Assembly: GCF_032144095.1 (NCBI RefSeq)
Contig: NZ_JAVSNJ010000008.1
Span: 32,920 to 96,919, forward strand
DNA length: 64,000 bases
Direction: 5' to 3'
Source: Sphaerochaeta sp032144095
Lineage (GTDB): Bacteria > Spirochaetota > Spirochaetia > Sphaerochaetales > Sphaerochaetaceae
Below, piece by piece: positions 42,706-51,127 of the stretch (within the stretch, counting starts at the first letter, position 1; every line of letters begins with the position of its first letter). Under the pieces are notes generated by a model. It did no database searches. It was not told the DNA's origin and saw nothing but the letters and a program-made list of their open reading frames with translations. Made by a program: the position numbers and the translations under genes.

Positions 42706-43835
42706 CTGGCACCCCCTTCACTCTTCTTGGTACGTTTGAAGCGTCCTATGATGCGGTCCCAGCTGAACTCCTCGCTACCCATAAGGCCCTTGCGGTAGAC
42801 AAGGACTACCACCATGAGAAGGATGGAGAAGATCACCATCCTGAAGCCGGTCCTGAAAAGAGGTACCTGCCAGGTTCCGAAGAAGAGAGGCTGGTCGAAG
42901 AAGCGCAGCCACCACTCCTTTGCTGCCGTCACGAGGAAGGCACTGAGGATGCTTCCAGAAACACTGCCGATGCCCCCGATGACCACAATGAGCAGGATGT
43001 CGTAGGTCATGGAGATGGAGAAGGTCTTGGCTTCAATGGAGCGCATGTACATAGCCAGAAGCCCTCCGGCGATGGCCGAGAAGAAGGAGCTCACCACAAA
43101 GCTCATCGACTTGTGCTTGAAGAGGTTTATGCCCATCGCCTCTGCTGCGATCTCATCCTCACGGATGGCCTTGAAGGCCCTTCCGTAGGAGGAGTTGATG
43201 AGCAGGAGGATAAAGCCAACACAGAGGCCCACCACAATAAATGGTGTCACCAGCGATGGGATGAGGCCCCATGCCATCACGGGGAAGGTAGGGATCTTGT
43301 TCAGGCCGTAGGAGCCGTTGGTTATCTGGTCAAACTGGGGGGAGGAGAAGATGGCCCGGACGATCTCCGACAACCCCAGCGTTGCTATGGCCAGGTAGTC
43401 GCTCTTCAGCCTCAGGACCGCCACACCCACAAAGGCTGCGATGAGGGCTGCAAGCAGGCCTCCGAGCAGCAAGGCTACAAAGGGAAAGACGCTCTGCACA
43501 AAGGCAGGGGAATCGGCGACCATCATCTTCAGGACCCGGATGGCTGGGTGTACCCCATTCATATAGTATACACCATCGAGGCTCTTCACCGGGATGATGA
43601 GGATTGCCGTGGTATAGGCACCGATGGACATGAAGCCAGCCTGTCCCAGGCTGAACAGTCCTGTAAAGCCGTTGAGCAGGTTCATGGAGACTGCGACCAG
43701 GGCAAGGATGACTCCCTTCTGCAAGACCGACACCAGCATGCCGTGCTGCATGCGGTTGGCGCTCAGCCAGTAGAGGAAGACGACAAGCAAGGCGAGGGTT
43801 ATGGTGGTAAGTAGGGTATTTCGTTTCATTTTCAT
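42702..43835 (-). CDS. livM: LivM, branched-chain amino-acid ABC transporter permease
   Basis: A 377-residue permease with about nine to ten helices. MNLLNGFTGLFSLGQAGFMSIGAYTTAIL and YGRAFKAIREDEIAAEAMGINLFKHKSMSFVVS are LivM landmarks. The start MKMKRNTLL lies just after the livH stop; a 69-residue upstream extension is inside livH and is rejected. Confidence 0.93.
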   Translation of the reverse strand: MKMKRNTLLTTITLALLVVFLYWLSANRMQHGMLVSVLQKGVILALVAVSMNLLNGFTGLFSLGQAGFMSIGAYTTAILIIPVKSLDGVYYMNGVHPAIRVLKMMVADSPAFVQSVFPFVALLLGGLLAALIAAFVGVAVLRLKSDYLAIATLGLSEIVRAIFSSPQFDQITNGSYGLNKIPTFPVMAWGLIPSLVTPFIVVGLCVGFILLLINSSYGRAFKAIREDEIAAEAMGINLFKHKSMSFVVSSFFSAIAGGLLAMYMRSIEAKTFSISMTYDILLIVVIGGIGSVSGSILSAFLVTAAKEWWLRFFDQPLFFGTWQVPLFRTGFRMVIFSILLMVVVLVYRKGLMGSEEFSWDRIIGRFKRTKKSEGGAR

Positions 43836-43837
43836 TG

Positions 43838-44719
43838 CTATACTTTCTCCACATTCTTTTCGCCAAACAGGCCGGTAGGTCTGACGAGCAACATTACGAT
43901 CAACAAGAAGAAGGTGAAGGCATCGGAGAAGGTCGAGTAGCCAAGGGCTACGAGAAGGGTCTCCACGATGCCGATGAAGAAGCCTCCTACCACAGCGCCG
44001 GGAATGTTTCCGATGCCGCCGAAGACGGCCGCGACGAAACACTTCAGCCCTGGCAAGGTCCCTGAGAAGGGGGTAACCGACATGCGGTCGGTAAAGTAGA
44101 GGATGGAGCCGATGCCTGCAAGCAGGGAGCCTATGGCAAAGGTAACGGAGACGATGCGGTTGATGTTGATGCCCATCAGCTTGGCAGTCTCAAAGTCCTT
44201 GCTTACGGCCCTCATCGCCATACCGGTCTTGGTCTTGTTGACCAGGATCATGAGGATGACCACCAGGACGATGGTAAGGATGGGGGTAAGGATGGTTACG
44301 AACGAAGCACTCAACTCCCCTATCTGGAAGATCCTCTTCAGGTACGGTAGTTCAGGATACCCACGGGGGATTGCAGTAAAGAAGTAGGTGGAGACGTTCT
44401 GCAAAAGATATGAGACACCGATGGCACTTATCATGATGGACATGCGTGGGGCATTCCTCAGAGGCTTGTAGGCAAACTTCTCTATGCCAATTCCCATTAC
44501 CGTGGTGACAACCAGGGTAATGATGATGGCCACAGGCCAGGGGAAGCTGGCAAGGGCGAAGATCATGAAATAGCCCGCCATCATGAAGATATCGCCATGG
44601 GCGAAGTTGATCAGACGGAGGATGCCGTACACCAGCGTGTAGCCGATGGCGATAAGGGCGTAGGCTCCTCCTAGGGAGATACCTGTCAGGCAGTGCTGCA
44701 GGATGGTTGTCATACTCAT
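43838..44719 (-). CDS. livH: LivH, branched-chain amino-acid ABC transporter permease
   Basis: A 293-residue permease with eight or so helices. GISLGGAYALIAIGYTLVYGILRLINFAHGDIFMM and GLKCFVAAVFGGIGNIPGAVVGGFFIGIVE are diagnostic. GGAG stands eight bases before the chosen ATG. It is separated from livJ by 373 bases that carry a strong hairpin. Confidence 0.93.
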   Translation of the reverse strand: MSMTTILQHCLTGISLGGAYALIAIGYTLVYGILRLINFAHGDIFMMAGYFMIFALASFPWPVAIIITLVVTTVMGIGIEKFAYKPLRNAPRMSIMISAIGVSYLLQNVSTYFFTAIPRGYPELPYLKRIFQIGELSASFVTILTPILTIVLVVILMILVNKTKTGMAMRAVSKDFETAKLMGININRIVSVTFAIGSLLAGIGSILYFTDRMSVTPFSGTLPGLKCFVAAVFGGIGNIPGAVVGGFFIGIVETLLVALGYSTFSDAFTFFLLIVMLLVRPTGLFGEKNVEKV

Positions 44720-45092
44720 CAAAGATTCTCCATATCCGAACCAGGTGTCCTCAACAGGGGAGAACGGTTCGTGTATCAATGGGGTTAGGGACAAAGGCTG
44801 AAACCAAACAAAAAAACAGAAAGAACAGATCCAATAAACCAAGAGTTGAGGGATTACCAGTATACCAGCAATTTGATGCAGAAAAGCAAGAACATGCTTG
44901 GGACGGTCAAATCAAAGCAAGAATACAGAAGGGAAGGGTAAAAAAAGAAGCCCAACACCATGCTGACGATCAAAGACAAAGAACAGCAACACTACAATAA
45001 ACATAAAGCCAAACGTTTCAAAAAAAGGGCATGGCTCCAAAACAAGGGATGTCGGGATGGTTGCCCATCCCGACAGGTCCTAGAGCAGTGGA
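44720..45092. other. livJ-livH intergenic region
   Basis: A 373-base gap inside the liv operon. It holds a perfect 10-bp hairpin just after livJ (45051-45074). The rest is A-rich on the plus strand with no gene, and no obvious second promoter. Confidence 0.6.
45051..45074 (-). terminator. Strong hairpin after livJ
   Basis: A perfect 10-bp stem with a 4-base loop lies 18 bases past the livJ stop. The downstream tract on the minus strand is only modestly T-rich, so it may be a partial terminator or an RNA-stabilising end that keeps livJ message in excess. Confidence 0.6.
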
Positions 45093-46256
45093 TTACATGA
45101 TGCTTACGGTCTTCAGGAACTTGAACTGGCCGTCCTTGACGACCTTGATGAAAGCCATGTCCTTGTCGGCATCGCCATTGGCATTGAAGGTGATCTTTCC
45201 GGTTACGCCTTCGACAGCTACGCTGGCAAGTGCATCACGGATGGCAGAACCCTTGGTGGAGTTTGCTTTTTCGATAGCCTTCAGGGCTGTGATGTAGGCA
45301 TCGTAGCCAAGAGCGGAAACAGCTGGGATGATCTCAGGCTGGTTGTTCTTCACCAGATATGGCTTGAAGCCCTGGATGAACTTGGCAGCTTCTGCGGTGG
45401 CAGGGTCTGCATCGTCAAAGAATGTGGAGAGCACTACGCCTTCTGCACTCTTTCCAGCATTTTCGATGATGGAGGAGTTTTCCCATGTGTCGCCAGCCAT
45501 GATCTTGGCGGTCATGCCAAGTTCACGGGCCTGCTTGATGATAAGAGGGGCGGTGGCAATGGATGATGGGGCAAAGATTACATCGGGGGCCGCGGCCTTG
45601 ATGTTGGTGAGGATGGACTTGAAGTCTGTGGTGTTGGTCTGGAAGCGCTGTTCGCTGACCACATTTCCTCCAAGGTCTTTGAAGGCCTTGCTGAAGAAGT
45701 TTCCAAGACCTGAGGAGTAGTCATCGCCAAGCTGGGTGATGACAGCAGCCTTCTTGGCTCCTTCCTGCCATGCAAAGTTGGCCATGACGGTTCCCTGGAA
45801 GGGATCGAGGAAGCATACGCGGAAGTAGTAGTCGTTGCCCTGGGTTACCTGGGGGTTGGTGCATGATGCACCGATGGCTGGGATCTTGTTGTCGAGGAAG
45901 ATGTCTCCAGCTGCAATGGATACGCCTGAACCATAGGAACCGATGATGACAGAGGCACCACTGGAGAGCAGGCTCTGTGCAGCAGTTACGGCTTCGGTCT
46001 TGTCGCTCTTGTTGTCGGCTTCCACAAGGCGAACTTTGTAGGTCTCACCGTTGATTTTAACAGTGGGGTACACTTCGTTGGCATATCTGATGCCCAAGGC
46101 TTCCTGGTATCCACCACCACCGTTTTCACCGGTAAGGGGTTCGAATACGCCAATTACCACCTCTTTTACGCTACTCTTGGTCTCACTGGTTCCAGCAGCA
46201 AAGAGTACCGATCCCAAAAGAAGTATCACCAACAAGCTAACAGTCAGTTTCTTCAT
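45093..46256 (-). CDS. livJ: LivJ/LivK-like branched-chain amino-acid binding protein
   Basis: A 387-residue periplasmic binding protein. Signal peptide MKKLTVSLLVILLLGSVLFA, then VVIGVFEPLTGENGGGGYQEALGIRYANE, the usual start of family I binding proteins. GYDAYITALKAIEKA near the C-terminus is typical. GGAGGG stands five bases before this ATG, so a 60-residue upstream extension is rejected. Leucine, isoleucine and valine are likely ligands, but the family also binds amides. Confidence 0.92.
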   Translation of the reverse strand: MKKLTVSLLVILLLGSVLFAAGTSETKSSVKEVVIGVFEPLTGENGGGGYQEALGIRYANEVYPTVKINGETYKVRLVEADNKSDKTEAVTAAQSLLSSGASVIIGSYGSGVSIAAGDIFLDNKIPAIGASCTNPQVTQGNDYYFRVCFLDPFQGTVMANFAWQEGAKKAAVITQLGDDYSSGLGNFFSKAFKDLGGNVVSEQRFQTNTTDFKSILTNIKAAAPDVIFAPSSIATAPLIIKQARELGMTAKIMAGDTWENSSIIENAGKSAEGVVLSTFFDDADPATAEAAKFIQGFKPYLVKNNQPEIIPAVSALGYDAYITALKAIEKANSTKGSAIRDALASVAVEGVTGKITFNANGDADKDMAFIKVVKDGQFKFLKTVSIM

Positions 46257-46370
46257 ACAAGCCCTCCAATTACAATAGATGCAATCATTATTGCGCACGG
46301 AATCCCTTTGATACAAGTGAAATAGTAAAAAAGCCCATAAAAAGGCAGAGAAAACACCATTAGTGACAAG

Positions 46371-46399
46371 TACATACCAGAAATACACATGCTTATCAA
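46371..46399 (-). promoter_or_regulatory. Candidate livJ promoter
   Basis: Minus-strand TTGATA, 17-base spacer, TATGTA, about 115 bases before livJ. Confidence 0.4.
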
Positions 46400-46728
46400 A
46401 ACGCGACAGACGATACAAAAATAGATATTCCGTCATCCCCTATATATAATAAGATAGGAGAAACCCCAAAATCTGCATATTCTTGCACTATCAAGCAGAG
46501 GCATACAGCGCTTATACACTACTTCTAACGGAACTCGCCTAAACGCAGAGAAACCACTCTGTGAACAAAAATGATAAAAAGTCACTTAGTCCTTACTTCC
46601 CACCCATATAGCAATCCTGTTGTCACAAGTCAAAAAAACTATTTTTATGTCTAAATACTTACCAAACAACAATTTACCTATATTTTATATAAATATTTCA
46701 TTTTTATTTGTTTTTTTAATTTTTAGTA

Positions 46729-46837
46729 TTGACATAAGTCTCTTTAGCTCGTATTATACAGATGTGCTCAGGAAAGAGGGCACACATAAAGAAATCGCTT
46801 GCACAGAAGCAAAAGGGCTTCTAAAAGGAAAAACAAA
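46729..46837 (+). promoter_or_regulatory. Conserved promoter and leader RNA, copy 1
   Basis: TTGACA (46729-46734), 17-base spacer starting TAAGTCTC, TATTAT (46752-46757). A small hairpin follows (TGTGC 46763-46767 with GCACA 46780-46784, loop containing AGGAAA), then CTTGCACAG at about 46798. The same order occurs before three further paralogous genes. An AT-rich tract of about 100 bases lies upstream, like an UP element. Confidence 0.8.
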
Positions 46838-47383
46838 ATGAAAAAAACAATCGCTATTCTATTAGTACTCGTACTCGCTGGTGTTGGACTGTTTGCTGCT
46901 GATAAGACATTGCAACTAACTACTACAGTAGCTACACTTAATGAATTCAAGGTAACGCGAACACCAATTGATGCTGGTGATGTTAATGACTTTTCTAAAT
47001 TTACTGCACTTCTTACAAGAACAACTTTAGGTGTAGATAGGACAAGCACATTGGACGGAGCAGCATATCTGACAGTTGCAAACAACTCTACAACTGCTTA
47101 CTCAATTGGTCTTAAAGCTGGTAAATTAGCAGCAGAAGGAATTAAAACTGAAATTGGTTATACTGTTACTTGTGGAGATGCAGTGGGTGTTGAAGCTCTT
47201 TCTACTTCTTCTGTTGCAGGTTCTACCACTTTCACAGAAGCCTTAAGTGTAACAGGTGATGTTAATAATGGGGTAAATATTGCGAGTAAGGCAATTTCAG
47301 TTGCAATAGTTACAAATGACTTTGATAGTGCTGGTGCTGGTAATTATGTAGGTCTAATCTACTTTAATATTACAGCAGTATAA
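46838..47383 (+). CDS. Small secreted beta-sandwich-like protein, copy 1
   Basis: A 181-residue protein with signal peptide MKKTIAILLVLVLAGVGLFA. The mature part is rich in Thr, Ala, Val and Ser, almost free of aromatic residues, with TVTC and a C-terminal GNYVGLIYFNITAV that echoes the G(S/D)Y.GTVTF ending of three paralogues at 56.9-59.6 kb. The ending recalls pilin or spore-coat-U-like beta sandwiches, but that is only a resemblance. It is the most diverged copy and more AT-rich. AAAAGGA precedes the ATG. Confidence 0.75.
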   Translation: MKKTIAILLVLVLAGVGLFAADKTLQLTTTVATLNEFKVTRTPIDAGDVNDFSKFTALLTRTTLGVDRTSTLDGAAYLTVANNSTTAYSIGLKAGKLAAEGIKTEIGYTVTCGDAVGVEALSTSSVAGSTTFTEALSVTGDVNNGVNIASKAISVAIVTNDFDSAGAGNYVGLIYFNITAV

Positions 47384-47408
47384 TTAATAAATTAATAACG
47401 GAATTAGC

Positions 47409-47527
47409 GGTACCAGGTACAACTACCACAACTACCACATTTTCCACAAAAAGTGCTAAATTAGGGCACTGAGAGAGTGATTTGAGGATTCGAGGTACCA
47501 GGAAGGATTTCCAATAAATCCACAACA
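47409..47527. repeat. Degenerate intergenic repeat, unit 1
   Basis: Shares the start GGTACCAGGTACAACT.CCACA and the end block GGTACC....AATCCACA with units 2 and 3; the middle has diverged. Confidence 0.6.
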
Positions 47528-47530
47528 CAG

Positions 47531-47558
47531 GGTTGGCCAGAAATGGCCAGCCTTTGCT
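47531..47558 (+). terminator. Terminator of secreted protein gene copy 1
   Basis: A 9-bp stem with one G-T pair (47531-47539 with 47544-47552), GAAA loop, then a short T-rich tail. It lies within or just after repeat unit 1, 150 bases past the stop. Confidence 0.6.
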
Positions 47559-47595
47559 ATGAGTACGTTATAGTAGACACTTTCTTGTAACTAAC

Positions 47596-47705
47596 GGTAC
47601 CAGGTACAACTTCCACAGGTTCCAGATAAAGGGTCTTGTGGGGCATCCCAGAGACGGTTTGGGGAGAGTAGGTACCGTGTAGCAAATCCAAAGAATCCAC
47701 AGCAT
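47596..47705. repeat. Degenerate intergenic repeat, unit 2
   Basis: Very similar to unit 3, sharing CTTGTGGGGCATCCCAGAG, the start AGGTACAA.TTCC.CAGGTTCCA and the end AGCAAATCCAA. The core contains a small TGGG..TCCCA hairpin. Confidence 0.7.
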
Positions 47706-47840
47706 ACGTTGTGGGTTCTTTTTTGCTTTCTCTCCCCCCATCAATCAAATCACAGTGAGGAGCAACACACTTGTAGATCGAATAAGCCAACAGATCTGCC
47801 CTATGAGCCAGAAGACGCTGATGCCCCAGTATGAACCGAG

Positions 47841-47946
47841 GGCTCAGGTACAATTTCCCCAGGTTCCACGAAAAGGGGCTTGTGGGGCATCCCAGAGGGG
47901 TTTCTGAATAATAAGATACCTGGAAGCAAATCCAATACTTCCACAA
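47841..47946. repeat. Degenerate intergenic repeat, unit 3
   Basis: Third copy, aligned with unit 2 over its whole length including CTTGTGGGGCATCCCAGAG. Differences between units fall at all codon positions, arguing against recent coding constraint. Confidence 0.7.
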
Positions 47947-48072
47947 AGACTAGGACTTACAAAAGCTCTAGTTCTTCTTTATGCCTCAGCACCAATTCTC
48001 TTATGCTGCTTTGAAGCAAAACAACGGCATTAGAGTAAGTGTTCATAAACATATTAAGGTTAGTCTTCAAAA

Positions 48073-49884
48073 CTATTCACCACCTCTTGTCACCTCTCCC
48101 CTCATCCTCACCACCAAACTTCCCCTCTCTTTAAACTCTAGCTTCAAATCAGTCTCTTCCTTCCCCCCATAAAACTTAGCTTTAACTGTTAACTCTTCCA
48201 CCCTCTCACCATACCCATACTCCAACGGATACCTAAGCTTCCTCATCCTTGGATGTGCAATGAACAAGTAGTAATCATCCCCATCTTTCCTGCACCAGTA
48301 ATCAAGAGGCTGCTCTGACTCCAAGATAGGCCTAATGCTTGTGAGCTTAATCTCTTCCTGTTGTTTTAGTTCGTCTAACAGGCCCTGATACTCTTCATGC
48401 TTGACAACCCCTGGCTCTTTTGGCCATCTCCTGAAGATAACTGGGGCCCCTTGTCTTCTTAGCCTTGCTATTGCTCTCAAGGAATCTAGAACCATCCACT
48501 CTGAATCAACAAGAATGGCCTCAAACCTTCTGTTCCTATACCTGAAGAACGGCTCTTCATATACCAGATCCTGCAACCACTCCTTGGAAAACCACAAGGG
48601 CCTATACTTCAGAAGCTCCTCATCCATATGTACTTCCTGCAGTTCCCAATAGAAATTACTGCTGGGCTTCCTAAGTTCTTCAGGAAGCCTGTCTTTCATC
48701 CATTGATCTTCCAGGGGAAAATAGACAGCAAGCCTGGAGTAAGTCTCACCCCGGCTCATATAGTCACTCACTGTTTCCAAATACGCATTGAACTCGTTCA
48801 GATCCTTCTCCAACCTTCCATCAGCACCAAGGTGAACTGAAGCATAGAATTTCTTAGGGTCCCCCTTTGTACTGAACGGCTTACCATGCCACACCACCCT
48901 ATTCACCCCCCATGCGAACTGAGCATCGGCTACACACCTAAGATCACGTATTTGCTCATCAGCTAGCCCTGGAGGGGTATGGGGAGTTGGAACCCACCCA
49001 TAGATGCAAGAGAAAGTCTCACTCGAAACAATAGGCTTGTCATGGAATGCAGCAGCAGAGGCTGCAAGCAAGGAAAAATCCGGGTCAAAGAGCAACGTCT
49101 CCGATTCAGGAATATCGACCAAAGCGTAGGCAGCCAAAACATCGGTGGGTGCACCATGACATTGTACCCTCGACAGAGCTCCTGCCTTGTTGCACATGCT
49201 TGCATACGGCTTATAGAAATCAGAGAGGACCCTATCAGAGATGATGGTGCGATAATCAAAACGAATATCAGCATTGGCAGGTGGTTGTATTATATTGTTC
49301 TCAAGCGAATACCCAAACCTCTTTTCAAAATCATCAAAGAGACCATCATAGAAGAGCCCATCGGGCTCAACCTCCCAGGAATCGCAGAAGAATGACAGCG
49401 AGCTGTTCTTTGATGCCTCACCAAACCCATGGCTTAACAGATGCTCTGCATACCAGTGCAGTGCATCTTTACTGAGATGGTCGAGTACCTTTGCCGGTGT
49501 TTGTGTATTCCCGGCCTCCCAACTGCGATCGACTGTTTGAGTTGAATAACCATCGAACGTCTTGCTGGAATACTCCTTAGGGATAAAGGTTCCATTAAAA
49601 GGCCAGAGAGTTCCAAAGGTCAAATCACAACCAAGACCTCTCTCACTACACCCCTCCTGGGTATAGTGAAGAAGAGCCTGAAACTCCTCATCGAGAAATT
49701 TCGGCCCTTCTCCCCTCTTTCCTTCATATGGATAGACCCAAGCTATCTCAACACCACCGAACCCATGGCTTGAAAACCAAGAAAGCTGTTCGTCTATCTG
49801 GCCATACGCAATGGCCCCACTGAACCACCACCAGCGAGCATAAGGCTTGCTGGTGGCCAACATCGGATGATTATTGATAAGCAT
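48073..49884 (-). CDS. Glycoside hydrolase, GH106-like (alpha-L-rhamnosidase type)
   Basis: A 603-residue protein without a signal peptide. The start ARWWWFSGAIAYGQIDEQLSWFSSHGFGGVEIAWVYPYEG matches the typical N-terminal region of GH106-like enzymes, where a W-rich barrel strand precedes G(I/F)GGVEI. It is shorter than most GH106 proteins (often near 1000 residues), lacking the accessory C-terminal domains. Likely cytoplasmic, acting on imported glycans; the exact sugar is not certain. AGAGGA precedes the ATG. Last gene of the fucosidase operon, 76 bases after the PLP enzyme. Confidence 0.72.
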   Translation of the reverse strand: MLINNHPMLATSKPYARWWWFSGAIAYGQIDEQLSWFSSHGFGGVEIAWVYPYEGKRGEGPKFLDEEFQALLHYTQEGCSERGLGCDLTFGTLWPFNGTFIPKEYSSKTFDGYSTQTVDRSWEAGNTQTPAKVLDHLSKDALHWYAEHLLSHGFGEASKNSSLSFFCDSWEVEPDGLFYDGLFDDFEKRFGYSLENNIIQPPANADIRFDYRTIISDRVLSDFYKPYASMCNKAGALSRVQCHGAPTDVLAAYALVDIPESETLLFDPDFSLLAASAAAFHDKPIVSSETFSCIYGWVPTPHTPPGLADEQIRDLRCVADAQFAWGVNRVVWHGKPFSTKGDPKKFYASVHLGADGRLEKDLNEFNAYLETVSDYMSRGETYSRLAVYFPLEDQWMKDRLPEELRKPSSNFYWELQEVHMDEELLKYRPLWFSKEWLQDLVYEEPFFRYRNRRFEAILVDSEWMVLDSLRAIARLRRQGAPVIFRRWPKEPGVVKHEEYQGLLDELKQQEEIKLTSIRPILESEQPLDYWCRKDGDDYYLFIAHPRMRKLRYPLEYGYGERVEELTVKAKFYGGKEETDLKLEFKERGSLVVRMRGEVTRGGE

Positions 49885-49959
49885 GAATCATGTCCTCTTC
49901 TGTCTAGTATTTCTGGTTTTGCTCTACACTTGTCCTTGTCCAACCATCTCAGATGCTTT

Positions 49960-51099
49960 CTACAAGACTGAAAATGCCTGGTCCAGATCAGATATAAGGC
50001 TTTTTGGATCCTCAAGGCCTATATGCAAGCGTATAAGGGAGGGATTGTTGGGACTGCTCACCAAGGTTGGGAACACCAGACTCTCATAGCCACCCCAGCT
50101 TACCCCGATCCTGAACATCTTCAGGCGGTCGACGGCTTCCTCGATCTTTTGCACATCCTTGGATTTCACCTCCAAGGAAAGCAATCCACTGCCACCTGTC
50201 ATCTGCTCACTTGCCAAGGAGTACCAGGGGCTCTTGGGATGCATCGGGTAGTTCACCTTTGCTATCTTGTTCGAGTCATAGAGGTAATCACACACCTTCA
50301 GAGCCGAGGCATAATGGAAAGGAAGCCTGACATGCAAGGTCCTCATGCCACGCTGGATCAACCACGCCTGGAATGGATCGGGAACATGGCCAATGGGGAG
50401 GAATTCAGTCTTGAAAATACGTCCTACCAAAGCCTTGCTGCCAACTACCACACCCCCTATCACATCACTGTGGCCCCCAAGATATTTGGAGGCAGAGTGG
50501 ACCACCAGATCGATCCCCATTGCCAGGGGGTTCTGGTACAGGGGCGTAGCCCAGGTGTTGTCAACTATCGAAGTCAGCTTATAGGCCTTGGCCAAAGCGG
50601 CAAGCCTGGGAAGGTTCTGCACCCGAAGTTGCATCGACCCCGGGCTCTCTAGATACAATACCTTGGTATTCTTCTGGATCGCCTTTTCCACTGCCTCAAG
50701 ATCGGTAGCATCGACAAACGTAACAGAGACCCCGAACCTAGAAAGATAGGTGCTGCTGATGTACTGTGCCCAGACATACGAGTCGTTGCTGCAGACGATA
50801 TGGTCGTTTTGCTTGACGCAACTGAGGATACTGCTTGCAATGGCAGAAACACCTGCAGAGAAGAGTTTTGCCTGCTCTCCCCCTTCCAGGGCTGCGATAC
50901 GATCCTCTACCTGCTCCACAGTGGGGTTGTTGCCCCGTGAGTAGAGATGGGTCAATGATTCATCCTTGATACCCTGCCTTAGTGCATCAACACTTGGGTA
51001 GGTAAAAAGGGAAGTCTGGTAGAGGGGAGCAGCAACTGGCCGTTCTACAGAGAGAAACTCATAGGCATCATCAGTGACAATATTGGCAGCATTGTTCAT
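49960..51099 (-). CDS. Transsulfuration-type PLP enzyme (cystathionine gamma-synthase/lyase family)
   Basis: A 379-residue Cys/Met metabolism PLP enzyme. YSRGNNPTVEQVEDRIAALEGGE, VDNTWATPLYQNPLAMGIDLVVHSASKYLGGHSDVIGG with the PLP Lys, and a final SWGGYESLVFP are typical. It could be a cystathionine beta- or gamma-lyase, gamma-synthase or methionine gamma-lyase. AGGAA stands before MNNAANIV. Its position between a fucosidase and a GH106-like gene is unusual; it begins inside a 28-base gap after the fucosidase stop. Confidence 0.88.
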   Translation of the reverse strand: MNNAANIVTDDAYEFLSVERPVAAPLYQTSLFTYPSVDALRQGIKDESLTHLYSRGNNPTVEQVEDRIAALEGGEQAKLFSAGVSAIASSILSCVKQNDHIVCSNDSYVWAQYISSTYLSRFGVSVTFVDATDLEAVEKAIQKNTKVLYLESPGSMQLRVQNLPRLAALAKAYKLTSIVDNTWATPLYQNPLAMGIDLVVHSASKYLGGHSDVIGGVVVGSKALVGRIFKTEFLPIGHVPDPFQAWLIQRGMRTLHVRLPFHYASALKVCDYLYDSNKIAKVNYPMHPKSPWYSLASEQMTGGSGLLSLEVKSKDVQKIEEAVDRLKMFRIGVSWGGYESLVFPTLVSSPNNPSLIRLHIGLEDPKSLISDLDQAFSVL

Positions 51100-51127
51100 A
51101 TATATTTCCTTGTTTACAATAAACGTA

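Larger units (their letters stand above)
46257..46837. other. Divergent intergenic region, AT-rich
   Basis: About 580 bases between livJ and the first small secreted protein gene. It holds a livJ promoter candidate (46371-46399, minus), then an AT-rich block (46630-46727), and promoter plus leader of the secreted protein. No gene is seen. Confidence 0.7.
47384..48072. other. Intergenic region with three degenerate repeats
   Basis: About 690 bases. It starts with the terminator of the secreted protein gene and holds three related units of about 110 bases (listed separately). A 129-residue minus-strand frame crosses two of them but has no ribosome site. Confidence 0.7.

Noticed and set aside
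46640..46727. AT-rich tract considered as a replication origin or phage attachment site
   Set aside because: Similar tracts precede each of the four secreted-protein promoters, so an upstream promoter element is the simpler reading; no DnaA boxes or integrase gene were seen.
47557..47946. 129-codon minus-strand frame across repeat units 2 and 3
   Set aside because: It has no Shine-Dalgarno, and the differences between repeat units fall at all codon positions. Treated as repeats instead.
47409..47946. Possible CRISPR array
   Set aside because: Only three units of about 110 bases, diverged, with unequal gaps of 187 and 245 bases and no cas genes.
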